A DNA stretch of 64,000 nucleotides, taken from assembly GCA_009841225.1 (NCBI GenBank), contig VXMF01000002.1:253426-317425 (forward strand), in the 5' to 3' direction. Below, piece by piece: positions 45,261-54,505 of the stretch (positions are counted from its first letter, which is position 1; every line of letters starts with the position of its first letter). Source of the stretch: Terriglobia bacterium. Lineage in GTDB: Bacteria; Acidobacteriota; Terriglobia; Bryobacterales; UBA6623. The notes beneath the pieces were generated by a model. That model saw only the letters and a list, made by a program, of their open reading frames with translations. It did no database searches and was not told the DNA's origin. The position numbers were made by a program, and so were the translations under genes.

Positions 45261-46793
45261 GCGGTTCAGGGTATACGCCGCAATCGTTGTCGCGAGCGAC
45301 TCCCCGTCACGGCCGTAGATGCCGGACGGCCGAAGGTCGTAGAGCCAGCCCTCTCGCAGGTCGGAGACCCCTAGGGATACGCGCAATCCGTCGTCGGACA
45401 CCGAGACGTCCGAAACCCTGACAGGAGTGAGTTCGGTCTTGGGCGAGCCGTAGCTCGCGTGATAGCGGTAGTAGTACCGCGTCAGCGAATAGTTGGCGGC
45501 CTGTCGCGCCGATCTCTCGTCCAAAGGCTTGGTAAAGGTAAGGTCGAAGCCGCTCTTGGTCAGCTTCATCGTCAAGATGTCCAGCGGCACGCTGCCTTGC
45601 CAGACGATGCGCTGCAAGCCTTCGGTCGAGCCCCATATCCGCGCGGTCTGGGCTACGTACAGGCTGCTCCCGTCGGGCGAGAATGCGAGGCGGTTGTTGG
45701 CCATGCGCAAGCCGTTGCCCTCGACGAACAGGAACGCGGCCCCTTGGTACTCGCCCCGCACTCTCTGCAGGTCGACGCGCAAGACGCGCGGATACGTCCA
45801 CTCGGCCACGAACAGCTGGCCCGCATAGGGTCCGAACGCGCCTCCCGTGAGGTCAAACGCGGGGCCGGCCGTGGATCCGCCCATCTCGCCCTGCGGGAAG
45901 AGGATCGCGGGCTTCTTGCGTCGGCGGTCCAGCTCCGCCACATCGGCCTCGACCGGGTTGACACCCAGGAACTCCGGATGCCAGTGCAGCGACGCGGGGT
46001 GGCCATGAAAGGCACCGTCGGTGACATGATGCAGAGGAGAAGTGCCGACCCAGCCACCTTGGTTGTCGGCCACGAAGACGTCTCCCGCAGGGCTGGCGAC
46101 GATCCCATTGGGCTGGCGGAAGCCGCACGCAAAAGCTCGGACCGAACCACTCGGAGAGATTTGCAGGGCACAGCCTCGATACGGGACGGGCGAATAGTGC
46201 CCGACCCTGTTCACCTTGCCCTCCACTGGATCGGCAGCCCTGCGCGGCCGGCGCGTCAGTTCCCCGCGCACCGGCGGGCGCGGATCGGCGTTGCCGGAGG
46301 CCAAGCCAAGAGACACGTACAGGTTCCCCTCCGTGTCGCGAACCGGGCCGGCAATGAATTCGTGGTAGTTCCCCGAAAGCCCCCAGCCGTCGGAAACGGT
46401 CTCGAACTGGTCTGCCGTTCCATCACCGTCGGTGTCGGCAACGCGCGTGAGTTCCGGAACCTGCGCGACCAGGACTTCGCCCGGCCCGTCACCCCTGGCG
46501 ATGCCCAGAGGCGTATGCAGTCCCTCTGCGAATCGGCGCCACCGGTTGGAGCGAGGGTCGAAGGAATAGATGTAGCCCCGCCGAAACGCTGCATAGAGCT
46601 TGCCATCGTGTCCGAACTCGACCGCCGTGACCTCCGGAGCGACATCGCGGGGGCCGGCAATGGTCTCGACCTTGTAGGCGCTGCTCGGCACTTGTGCGCG
46701 TACCGCTGCAGCGCATCCCAGCGCGCCAAGCGCCAGCGCTGCCCCAATCAGGCGATACCTAGCGAGCGACAACGCTGACCTCGAATCGCACAT
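45249..46793 (-). CDS. sorbosone-dehydrogenase-like secreted beta-propeller protein
   Basis: A 514-residue exported protein from ATG 46793, or ~508 from a TTG near 46775; it overlaps the 3' end of the cytochrome gene by up to 35 bp. Signal peptide (RLIGAALALGALGCAAAV). Propeller motifs: VEFGHDGKLYAAFRRGYIY, RVADTDGDGTADQFETVSDGWG, GFRQPNGIVASPAGDVFVADNQGGWV, HHVTDGAFHGHP. This is the L-sorbosone/glucose-dehydrogenase-type fold (PQQ or calcium-bound in known members) that Planctomycetes fuse to cytochrome domains. Operon with the 5' gene, a five-CXXCH cytochrome, which could take electrons from it. Confidence 0.82.
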   Translation of the reverse strand: MCDSRSALSLARYRLIGAALALGALGCAAAVRAQVPSSAYKVETIAGPRDVAPEVTAVEFGHDGKLYAAFRRGYIYSFDPRSNRWRRFAEGLHTPLGIARGDGPGEVLVAQVPELTRVADTDGDGTADQFETVSDGWGLSGNYHEFIAGPVRDTEGNLYVSLGLASGNADPRPPVRGELTRRPRRAADPVEGKVNRVGHYSPVPYRGCALQISPSGSVRAFACGFRQPNGIVASPAGDVFVADNQGGWVGTSPLHHVTDGAFHGHPASLHWHPEFLGVNPVEADVAELDRRRKKPAILFPQGEMGGSTAGPAFDLTGGAFGPYAGQLFVAEWTYPRVLRVDLQRVRGEYQGAAFLFVEGNGLRMANNRLAFSPDGSSLYVAQTARIWGSTEGLQRIVWQGSVPLDILTMKLTKSGFDLTFTKPLDERSARQAANYSLTRYYYRYHASYGSPKTELTPVRVSDVSVSDDGLRVSLGVSDLREGWLYDLRPSGIYGRDGESLATTIAAYTLNRLVD

Positions 46794-49170
46794 CCGTGCC
46801 CCGCGGAATCTGGGCGCCCTGCAGGCTGGATTCGATCTGCACGCCCTCGGCATCGCTGGCCACGAACCACATGGGCTGCGAGACATCCGCGATCCGGAAC
46901 CGCCGCACGATCCCGCGCTCGACGGGGGCGATCAACTCGAATACGTCCACGCCGTCGAGGACGTAGTGGAATTCCGGGAGCGAATCCACCAGCCGGTACC
47001 CTCGAAATCGCCTCTGCGGGATCCGCTCGCGGTCTCCGACGCGGATCGGAGCCGGTCCTTCGCGAAAGAAGATCTCTCCGACAATCTCGGCGGTTTCCGT
47101 CAGGTTGGTCTCGCGGTTCTTCTTACTGAGCAGGGTCCGCGTCATGTCCACGAAGCCGCCGAGCCACGCGTAGCGCAGTCTCGACTCGCCCGCGTCGAAG
47201 CAGTACGACACTCCGCCTGGCAGCCCGACTGCGATCGCGGCCGGGCTCGCCTCGGGCATGTCCCACCGGATCACGACCGCCCGGTCGACGGGGACGGGCC
47301 TGGTCTCCCCTCCCCGCGAGGCGTCGGCGAGCCGAAACCCGAACGGCGGGGGGAGGTCGGCAGCAGACCGGAAGGCCGCCCAGAGGTTCGCGATGGCGAG
47401 CGCACTGCCCGGATCGGCGGTGTCCGCGAAGTAACTGGGCATTGAAGTGCCCTCGAGGATGCGGGCCGGCTGGCGCATCCAGCGCTCGAACCACGGATAG
47501 CGCAGGCGCCGGCCGACCTGGAACAGGTTCGGTCCGTTCTCGCCCAATGACGGGAAATCCTGCCATCCATGGCATCCGATACAGCCCATGCCAGACTCTT
47601 CCGCGCTGACCCCGAGCATGTCGTGGCCGCTCTGCCGATCGCCGGCCGGCGGAGCGGCCGGCGCTTCTCGCGGGCTCACGCCGGCCGACTTGGCAAGGGC
47701 TGAAGCGAGCCACGCCGCGTGGGTCGAGCCGTAACTCGGCATACGCAGTTCTTGCCAGTCCAGCGAGACTTCCTTGGAACTGATCACGCGCTCTATCCAA
47801 GGCGCATTCAGTTTCCGCCCAATGCCAGTCAGCGGCGGCGCGTCCTCTGCAATCACGCCTGTCGGTGCCCGTCCGTCGATTTCGTGACAGCCTTGACAGC
47901 GCAGCTGCCGCATGCGCCGCCGCAGGTCAAAGGTCGGCGCCGGCACGCGGTCGGGAGCGCGCCGGTAGCCGTCGATGAAACTCCGCAGCGCATCCCGTTG
48001 GCCCGCCGCCAGCCGGTAGCGCGGAGTTCGAGTCGAGCTAGTCTCAGACAGGCAGCCCTGACTGGAGTTCAACACTGCCAACTTGGGGGCGACGTGCTCG
48101 GCCTGCAGGCCTTCCAAGGCGTGGCACGCCAAGCAGCCGGCGGTCTGAACGAGCCTCCGCCCTCGGTCGATGTCACCGCTTGCAACGGGGCGTTCGAACC
48201 CTGCGTTGGCCGACAACGCAAGGTATGCCGCCAGGTCGAGCGCTTCGTCGGAAGTGAGGTGAAACGACGGCATGCGGCCGGCCGGGGCGTACCGCAAGGG
48301 AGCGCGGAGGAACTCCTGCAGCCGCCCGACGGCCATCTTGGAGCCAAGGCCGGCGAGGGCAAGTTCCCCCGCGTGGCAGGCCGTGCAGCCAAACGATTGG
48401 AACGTGGTTCGCCCGCGCCGGGAGTGGTGCTCGCCGAAGCTGGGCTCGGGAATTGGATCGGTTCCCAAAGACGCAAGGAATGCGGCGACATCGCCGCGCT
48501 CGGTCGCGGAGAGCATCTGCGGCATCGTGGCCCAAGGGCGGAAGTTCTCCGGCGCGTCCAACCAATGCCGGATCCAAGCTGGCTTGACCCGCACTCCCAA
48601 GTCGGTGAGAACCGGCCCCGGCCAGCGAGCAATCGAGCGTGACTCGGAGCGGTGGCAGTTCGAGCAGCCCAGCTCTTCAAACAGCGCCCGGCCATCGGGC
48701 CCGCCCGCACCTTGCGGCTCGTGCGAGAAAAACCTAGGAGGGATCGGCTCTCGGCCGAATCCCGGCCCTTGCCACTCCAGCCAGACACGCAGGGGACCTG
48801 CCTGCCGCGGCGAGCGAAACTCGAACGCATGTCGCCCAGCTTCGAGATGCACGCTCCCGGGTCCGATTTCCCGGCCATCGATACGCAGTGTCCCGGCCGC
48901 ATGGAAGAAGCGGTGCTCGCCCGCACGGGGAATCAAGATCTGCCCTCGGAACTCGATGCCCGCATTCGAGGAAGACGGCGTGAATCCCTCGTGGGACGCC
49001 AAGAATAGGTGTGGCGATGGACGCTCAGACGTGATTCCGGCGCTCTCGGAAGCGAGTCCCGGCGCAGCGTCGAGCCCGCCAGACGTGGCGACTACGTACG
49101 CTCCGAGGAGCGCCAGCCGGCGCGGGCGCATCGCTGACAATCTTATCGCTAGGGGAAACGACCTCACCAT
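46759..49170 (-). CDS. five-CXXCH c-type cytochrome, secreted
   Basis: An 803-residue protein with a signal region (about residues 14-36) and a PA14-like beta domain (~50-150: GFTPSSSNAGIEFRGQI, AGTLRIDGREIG). It carries five c-heme motifs: CSNCH (169-173), CTACH (262-266), CLACH (345-349), CQGCH (424-428) and CIGCH (529-533). Spaced Met-containing loops such as WATMPQMLS, RMPSFHLTSDEA and ELRMPSYG may supply axial ligands. The C-terminal ~230 residues are non-heme. It lies upstream of, and overlaps, the propeller dehydrogenase-like gene. Electron transfer role is inference. ATG 49131 is an alternative start. Confidence 0.85.
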   Translation of the reverse strand: MVRSFPLAIRLSAMRPRRLALLGAYVVATSGGLDAAPGLASESAGITSERPSPHLFLASHEGFTPSSSNAGIEFRGQILIPRAGEHRFFHAAGTLRIDGREIGPGSVHLEAGRHAFEFRSPRQAGPLRVWLEWQGPGFGREPIPPRFFSHEPQGAGGPDGRALFEELGCSNCHRSESRSIARWPGPVLTDLGVRVKPAWIRHWLDAPENFRPWATMPQMLSATERGDVAAFLASLGTDPIPEPSFGEHHSRRGRTTFQSFGCTACHAGELALAGLGSKMAVGRLQEFLRAPLRYAPAGRMPSFHLTSDEALDLAAYLALSANAGFERPVASGDIDRGRRLVQTAGCLACHALEGLQAEHVAPKLAVLNSSQGCLSETSSTRTPRYRLAAGQRDALRSFIDGYRRAPDRVPAPTFDLRRRMRQLRCQGCHEIDGRAPTGVIAEDAPPLTGIGRKLNAPWIERVISSKEVSLDWQELRMPSYGSTHAAWLASALAKSAGVSPREAPAAPPAGDRQSGHDMLGVSAEESGMGCIGCHGWQDFPSLGENGPNLFQVGRRLRYPWFERWMRQPARILEGTSMPSYFADTADPGSALAIANLWAAFRSAADLPPPFGFRLADASRGGETRPVPVDRAVVIRWDMPEASPAAIAVGLPGGVSYCFDAGESRLRYAWLGGFVDMTRTLLSKKNRETNLTETAEIVGEIFFREGPAPIRVGDRERIPQRRFRGYRLVDSLPEFHYVLDGVDVFELIAPVERGIVRRFRIADVSQPMWFVASDAEGVQIESSLQGAQIPRGTDVRFEVSVVAR

Positions 49171-49276
49171 TTCCTACTCACGTCCAAGACGAGCGCGACG
49201 AAGCGGTCGGTTTGCAAGCCAGCCGGAATGAACTGTCTCGCACGGTGCTACCATTTCCGTTGAGGAGGGCAATCGA

Positions 49277-50119
49277 ATGTCCATCACCAGACGCGACCTT
49301 ATGGCCGGTGCGGCCGTTGCCTCGATCGCGATTCCCGGACTCAGAGCCGACAACCACAGCGCCAAGTATGTGCGCTACCGCCATGGAAATAAACAAGCCT
49401 ATGGCGAACTCGAGGATGACACGATCTATCCGCTCGAGGACACGGTGCTCAAGACCAGGAAGCGCAAGGGCGACAAGGTCGCCCTCTCCGACGTGAAGCT
49501 GCTCTATCCGGTGCGCTCTCCCAAGGTGTTCGCCGTGGGCCTGAACTACAAGAGTCACCTTGCGGGCCGGGAAGCTCCGACCAATCCGGAGATCTTCTAC
49601 AAGCCGACCACCTCGCTGCAGAATCCAGGCGATCCGATCGTGATTCCGCCCGGCTCGAAGAACATGCACTACGAAGCGGAGTTCGTCATCGTGATGGGCA
49701 AGCGCGCAAGGCGGATCTCGGAAAGCGAGGCGGCGGACCATATCCTCGGCTACACCTGCGGCAACGATGTGTCGGAACGCGACTGGCAGGGCGGCGACCT
49801 GCAGTGGTGGCGCGGCAAGGGCTGCGACACCTTCGGACCAATGGGACCGTGGATTGCGAGCGGGCTGGACTACATGGAGTCCGAGATCACCTTGCGCCTC
49901 AACGGCGAAGTCAAGCAACAGCAGAAGATTAGCGACCTGCTGTTCGGGCCGGAAAAGATCGTGAGCTTCATCAGCCAGTACGTGACCCTGCAACCCGGAG
50001 ACTCGATTTTCACCGGAACTCCTGGCTCGACCAGCGCCATGAAGCACGGTGACATCTGCGAAGTAGAGGTTTCCGGCATTGGCGTGCTGAAGAACCCGAT
50101 CCGCCGGAGCCGCGGTTAG
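49277..50119 (+). CDS. fumarylacetoacetate-hydrolase-family protein with Tat signal
   Basis: A 280-residue FAH-fold protein. Metal ligands are visible: the Glu pair in HYEAEFVIVMG and Asp in CGNDVSERDW. Other blocks: VFAVGLNYKSHLA, FYKPTTSLQNPGDPIVIP, FGPMGPWIAS, PGDSIFTGTPGSTSA. Family members cleave or decarboxylate 2-keto acids, usually in the cytoplasm. This one begins with a twin-arginine signal (ITRRDLMAGAAVASIAIPG), so export of a folded, metal-loaded enzyme is predicted, which is unusual. GAGGAGG precedes the ATG. Confidence 0.88.
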   Translation: MSITRRDLMAGAAVASIAIPGLRADNHSAKYVRYRHGNKQAYGELEDDTIYPLEDTVLKTRKRKGDKVALSDVKLLYPVRSPKVFAVGLNYKSHLAGREAPTNPEIFYKPTTSLQNPGDPIVIPPGSKNMHYEAEFVIVMGKRARRISESEAADHILGYTCGNDVSERDWQGGDLQWWRGKGCDTFGPMGPWIASGLDYMESEITLRLNGEVKQQQKISDLLFGPEKIVSFISQYVTLQPGDSIFTGTPGSTSAMKHGDICEVEVSGIGVLKNPIRRSRG

Positions 50120-50297
50120 GCACGCCTGCCGGCCGGCCAGGTCTGCCCGGCCGGGATGCCGCTGACTGCAGGGCCGAGGCCTTCGCGCCCATGTATGATG
50201 AGTTCTCTCGCGAGGCCCCAGCCAGCGTGAGTCAGTTCTCTTGGTTTCGTGCGGACGGAACTGAGACTGCCCTTTTTGGCAACTCGAGCGTGGATTC

Positions 50298-51287
50298 ATG
50301 CATACAGTCCTAGTCACTGGGGCCAGCGGATTCCTTGGCAAGCACTTGGTCCAGCACCTGCTGGACGGGGACCCCGCTGTGCAGATCCGCGCCTTCAGCC
50401 GAACTCCCTTTCCCGGCGATGGCGACGGCCGGGTCGACAGCGTGCTCGGCGACATCACCGTGCCTCGCGACGTGGAGTCAGCTGTCGCGGGCTGCGACGA
50501 GATCTATCATCTCGCCGGCGTCGTCAACCGTTCGCCGTCCGACCAGTGGGGCATGTACCGCACTCATGTCGACGGCACGCGCAATGTGTGCGAGGCCCTA
50601 GTCAAGCACGGCCCGCGTCGCTGTGTCATCGCCACCACCTCAGGTACGGTGGCGGTCAGCCACGAGCCCGTCGTGCATACCGAGGAATCTGGCTACAAGC
50701 AGGCAGTGGTGCATCGATGGCCGTACTACCTGAGCAAGATCTACCAAGAGAAGCAGGCCCTGTGGTACTGCCGGCACCGCGAGCTGCCGCTCGTGATCGT
50801 CAATCCCAGCCTGCTGCTCGGCCCAGGCGACGACCGGCGCTCATCGACTAACGACGTGCGCCTGTTCCTGATGGGCCAGATCAAGGCCGTCCCCTCCGGC
50901 GGACTGAACCTGATCGATGCCCGCGACGCCGCCGCCGCGGTGGCTAGTGCGATGCGCTCGGGCACAGTCGGCGAGCGCTATCTGCTCGGGGGCGAAAACC
51001 TGACATTCAAGGAATGGATCGCCCAGACCGCGCACGTGGCGGGCGTGTCCGGCCCGCGCTTGCAGCCAAGCGAGGCGGTGGCCAGATTCGGTGCCGCCAC
51101 CTTGCGGCGCCTCTACCCCCTGGTAGGAAAGAGCTTTGAACTCGACGACGCCACGATCCGCATGTCATCGCTGTTCTGGTACTGCGATGCTGCCAAGGCG
51201 CGGCGCGAGCTGGGACTCGAGACAAGGCCGACCGAGGCCACATTGCGGGACACCATCGCCTACCTGCGATCAAGCGGCGCGGCGTAG
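50298..51287 (+). CDS. NAD-dependent epimerase/dehydratase (SDR)
   Basis: A 329-residue extended short-chain dehydrogenase with the nucleotide motif TGASGFLGKHLVQH at residue 7, the YYLSKIYQEKQA active-site YxxxK (near residue 143) and VNPSLLLGPGDDRRS. The pattern is close to dihydroflavonol-4-reductase-like and hopanoid-associated HpnA-like epimerases. Substrate unknown. Two small genes follow on the same strand with short gaps, so it may head a short operon. Confidence 0.85.
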   Translation: MHTVLVTGASGFLGKHLVQHLLDGDPAVQIRAFSRTPFPGDGDGRVDSVLGDITVPRDVESAVAGCDEIYHLAGVVNRSPSDQWGMYRTHVDGTRNVCEALVKHGPRRCVIATTSGTVAVSHEPVVHTEESGYKQAVVHRWPYYLSKIYQEKQALWYCRHRELPLVIVNPSLLLGPGDDRRSSTNDVRLFLMGQIKAVPSGGLNLIDARDAAAAVASAMRSGTVGERYLLGGENLTFKEWIAQTAHVAGVSGPRLQPSEAVARFGAATLRRLYPLVGKSFELDDATIRMSSLFWYCDAAKARRELGLETRPTEATLRDTIAYLRSSGAA

Positions 51288-51308
51288 AGGAGGATTGAAA
51301 GAACCGAC

Positions 51309-51524
51309 ATGGCAGGAATCAAGAACGCCACAACATTCGAGGTACAGCAGGACTTGGTCGCAATGCTGGACCAAGCTGCAAGCCAGTACGACCTGCCCGG
51401 GCGCGACAAGGCGCTGCGCTGCGTCTTGGACTACGTGGCCGCGGACGGGAACTGGGACGAGATCTTCGGCAAGGTCCGCTGCCACCGCTGCGGCGGCCGG
51501 CCGGGCTGGACCGCCCAGAACTGA
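51309..51524 (+). CDS. small conserved-looking protein with a CxxC motif
   Basis: A 71-residue protein, mostly helical, starting 21 nt after the epimerase and ending 8 nt before the lipid kinase. A C-terminal RCHRCGGRPGW holds a CxxC pair, which could bind metal. An AGGAGG lies 15 nt upstream of the ATG, a little far. I do not recognise the family; its position between two genes on the same strand supports it as a real gene. Confidence 0.6.
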   Translation: MAGIKNATTFEVQQDLVAMLDQAASQYDLPGRDKALRCVLDYVAADGNWDEIFGKVRCHRCGGRPGWTAQN

Positions 51525-51532
51525 GCGGGCGG

Positions 51533-52483
51533 ATGGACACCCGGCGGTTCCGCCAGCCCTGCGTCATCCTCAACCCCAAGGCGGGCAGCGGAAGATCGCT
51601 GCGAACGTGGCCCCGCCTCCAGCCGCTTCTCGAAGGGCGTCTCGGCCCTGTCGAGGCGCTGTTCACCGAGGCGCCTGGCCACGCCACTGAGCTGGCTCGC
51701 GGCGCGCTCGAGAGCGGCGCGGACCTAGTCGTCGCCATCGGCGGCGACGGCACGCTGAACGAGGTTGTGAATGGCTTCTTGACCGACGGAAGGGCAGTGT
51801 CAGAGCAGGCCGCTGTAGCCTTGTTGCCGCTCGGAACTGGCGGAGATTTCGAGAGATCAGCTGCTTTACCTGAGATTTCAGATGAAGTGATCAAGGAAAT
51901 CGCAGAGCGGGAACTCCGCCGTGTCGATGTTTGCCTGGCCCGCTTCCATTCCTACGACGGCAAGCCGCTCGAGCGCTACTTCGTCAACGGCGCAGGCTTT
52001 GGCCTGGGCGGCGAGGTCGCCATTTCGGCCAAGAACAATTTCCTGACCCGATACTCCGGCACGGGCGCCTTCTTGTGGGCGACCGCTGTCTCGTTCCTCA
52101 CTTACCGCGCCCGGACGGTACGACTAACCTTCGACGAGGGGACGGCGCTGGAGACTTCGATCATGGAGGTCGCCCTCGGGAACGGACAGTCTCAAGGCGG
52201 CGGCATGCAAGTGTGCCCGCGAGCTAGGCTCGATTCGGGTTCGGTGGACGTCTCGGTCATCAGGAAGGCCGGGTTCTTCGAGTTCCTCGCGGCGTTGCCG
52301 TACTTGTATTCCGGCAGGATCTACTCGCATCCCAAGTGCGATTTCTTCAGAGCGCGCCGCGTCGTCGCGGAGTCGGACGAAGAAGTGTCCATCCAAGTCG
52401 ACGGCGAGGCCGTCGGCACCCTGCCGCTAGAGGTCGAGACCGTACCGGGAGCGATACCGTTCGCAGGGATCGGCACATCCTAG
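51533..52483 (+). CDS. diacylglycerol-kinase-family lipid kinase
   Basis: A 316-residue kinase of the DAGK_cat family (YegS/DgkB-like). Diagnostic blocks: ILNPKAGSGRSL near residue 14, VVAIGGDGTLNEVVNGFLTD (ATP-binding GGDGT), LLPLGTGGDFERS, NGAGFGLGGEVA, and GGGMQVCPRARLDSG with a C-terminal VDGEAVGTLPLEVE. Substrate could be diacylglycerol, sphingoid bases or similar lipids. In one direction with the epimerase and the small protein, so envelope lipid metabolism is plausible. Confidence 0.92.
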   Translation: MDTRRFRQPCVILNPKAGSGRSLRTWPRLQPLLEGRLGPVEALFTEAPGHATELARGALESGADLVVAIGGDGTLNEVVNGFLTDGRAVSEQAAVALLPLGTGGDFERSAALPEISDEVIKEIAERELRRVDVCLARFHSYDGKPLERYFVNGAGFGLGGEVAISAKNNFLTRYSGTGAFLWATAVSFLTYRARTVRLTFDEGTALETSIMEVALGNGQSQGGGMQVCPRARLDSGSVDVSVIRKAGFFEFLAALPYLYSGRIYSHPKCDFFRARRVVAESDEEVSIQVDGEAVGTLPLEVETVPGAIPFAGIGTS

Positions 52484-52596
52484 CGGGTCAGCACCGGGAC
52501 CGGCTGCTGTTCGGCAAGGACCTTTCCGCATGCGCCCGCGAGCGACAGGAAACTGAGAGAAGCGTGATAAACTCGGCCTAGAGGGGCCTTGCGGCA

Positions 52597-53316
52597 TTGC
52601 ACACGGATCTTTCCCTAGCGCTGCAGATTCAGGGGATGGATCTGCGAATCCAGGCTCTCACCCGTGAGATCGATGGCCTGCCCAAACGCATCGCGGCAGT
52701 AGAAGCGCGCTTGGCCTCGCACAGGCAGGCATTGGCCGACACCAAGGCCACGCTCGAGCAGAACAAGAAGGACCATCGGCAGCTCGAGCGCCAGATTGAC
52801 GACGAGAAGCAGAAGATCTCCAGGCTGCAGGATCAGATGAACGGGGCGCGGACGAACGAGCAGTTTCGGGCGTTTCAGCACGAGATCCAGTTCTGCAAGG
52901 ACGCCATTGACGGTCACGAAGAGGCCATCCTCGGAAAGATGGAGGAGGCCGAAAAGCTCGAAGCGGACGTTTCGTCTGCCGAAGCAAGCCTGAAGTCGGA
53001 GAGCGCGAAGGTTGCCGAGGACGTGCGCCGGGCCAAGGCGCGGATCGAGGCCGACCGAAAGGAGCGCGAGCAAGGGCTGGCCAGCCGGCGCGACTTGAGC
53101 TCCAAGATCAGCCCGACAACTCTTCGCGCCTACGAGCGAATCCGCAGGACACGCGCAGTTGCCATCACCGCCGTCGACGGAGAGAACTGCGCCGCGTGCC
53201 ATATCCGGCTCAGGCCAAAGCTCCTCCAAGACCTGGGACAGCTCACACAGGGCATCCTTACGTGCGAGAGCTGCGGGCTAATCATCTACCGGCCTGAAGA
53301 GGGCTCTGACACCTGA
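52597..53316 (+). CDS. coiled-coil protein with C4 zinc ribbon (CT398/zf-RING_7-type)
   Basis: A 239-residue protein, almost all coiled coil (about residues 10-175, rich in Lys, Glu and Gln heptads), ending with a zinc-ribbon: ENCAACHIRLRPKLLQD and LTCESCGLIIYRPEE, four cysteines in two CxxC pairs. This is the layout of the C4-type zinc-ribbon DUF found in many bacteria (Chlamydia CT398-like), sometimes near nif3/yqfO. It starts with TTG; GAGGGG is 10 nt upstream. Function unknown; linked in others to RNA polymerase or secretion. Confidence 0.85.
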   Translation: MHTDLSLALQIQGMDLRIQALTREIDGLPKRIAAVEARLASHRQALADTKATLEQNKKDHRQLERQIDDEKQKISRLQDQMNGARTNEQFRAFQHEIQFCKDAIDGHEEAILGKMEEAEKLEADVSSAEASLKSESAKVAEDVRRAKARIEADRKEREQGLASRRDLSSKISPTTLRAYERIRRTRAVAITAVDGENCAACHIRLRPKLLQDLGQLTQGILTCESCGLIIYRPEEGSDT

Positions 53317-53362
53317 TCGGCCGGTCGTCTGCTACCCGAACGGATCCCCAGCCCACCCCCGC

Positions 53363-54505
53363 ATGGCCCTTTCGATTCTCAGCGAAGAAGAGTCCCTGTT
53401 CTTCGATTCTGTTTACGCGTTCGCCCAACAGGAAATCGGCCCGCACGTCCGTGCCATGGACGAAGCTTGTGAGCTGCGACCCGACGTCATCGAACAGCTG
53501 TTCGGATTCGGGCTGATGGGCATCGAGGTGCCCGAGGCTTACGGCGGCCAGGGGGGAACGTTCTTCGACGCGGTTCTCGCCATTCAGGCCCTGTCCCGGG
53601 TGGACCCGTCGGTGTCGGTCGTAGTGGACGTGCAGAACACGCTCGTCGCCAACGCCTTGCTGCGCTGGGCCAGCGAGGAACAGAAGCAACGCTACCTGCC
53701 GCGCCTCAGCCACGACACGGTCTGTAGCTACGCCCTGTCCGAAGCCGGGTCTGGGAGCGATGCCTTCGCGATGAAGACACGGGCCGACCGGGTCGACGGC
53801 GGATTCGCCATCAACGGCCGCAAGCTCTGGATCACGAACGCGCGGGAGGCTGGCCTGTTCTTGGTGTTCGCCAACGCCGATCCATCCCAAGGACATCGGG
53901 GAATCACTGCGTTTCTTGTCGAAAAGGGCGCCAAGGGCTTCGCCGTCGGCAAGAAGGAGGACAAGCTTGGCATTCGCGCGTCGTCGACCTGCGAGCTGCT
54001 CTTCGACGATTGCTTCGTGCCTGCGGAGAACGTGCTAGGCGAGGTCGGCAAGGGATACAAGATCGCTATCGAAACACTCAACGAAGGCCGCATCGCAATC
54101 GGCGCGCAAATGCTGGGCGTAGCCGAAGGCGCGTTCGGGCACGCTCTGGGATACGTCCAGCAGCGCGAGCAATTCGGTCAGCGCTTGGCATCATTCCAAG
54201 GAGTGCAGTTCGAGGTGGCAGACATTGCAACCCAGATTGAGGCAGCTCGACTGCTGGTGTGGAACGCGGCGCGCCTGAAGGACGAACGCAAGGAGTTCCT
54301 GCCCTCCGCCGCGATGGCCAAGTACTACTCTTCCGAGATGGCAGTGCGCGTGACGGCCAAGTGCGTGGATCTCTTCGGAGGCGTGGGCTTCACCTCCGAC
54401 TATCCGGTGGCGAAACTCTATCGCGACGCCAAGATCGGCACGATCTACGAAGGCACCTCGAACATGCAGTTGCAGACGATTGCAAAGCAACTGCTTGACG
54501 TATGA
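53363..54505 (+). CDS. acyl-CoA dehydrogenase
   Basis: A 380-residue flavoenzyme for beta-oxidation-type dehydrogenation, near the short-chain acyl-CoA dehydrogenase group. Blocks: FGLMGIEVPEAYGGQGG, YALSEAGSGSDAFAMKTRA (FAD and substrate site), GRKLWITNAREAG, LGIRASSTCELLFDDCFVP, LGYVQQREQFGQRLASFQ, GGVGFTSDYPVAKLYRDAKI and the catalytic Glu in TIYEGTSNMQLQT. The next gene starts inside its stop (ATGA overlap), implying coupled expression with a membrane protein. Confidence 0.94.
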   Translation: MALSILSEEESLFFDSVYAFAQQEIGPHVRAMDEACELRPDVIEQLFGFGLMGIEVPEAYGGQGGTFFDAVLAIQALSRVDPSVSVVVDVQNTLVANALLRWASEEQKQRYLPRLSHDTVCSYALSEAGSGSDAFAMKTRADRVDGGFAINGRKLWITNAREAGLFLVFANADPSQGHRGITAFLVEKGAKGFAVGKKEDKLGIRASSTCELLFDDCFVPAENVLGEVGKGYKIAIETLNEGRIAIGAQMLGVAEGAFGHALGYVQQREQFGQRLASFQGVQFEVADIATQIEAARLLVWNAARLKDERKEFLPSAAMAKYYSSEMAVRVTAKCVDLFGGVGFTSDYPVAKLYRDAKIGTIYEGTSNMQLQTIAKQLLDV

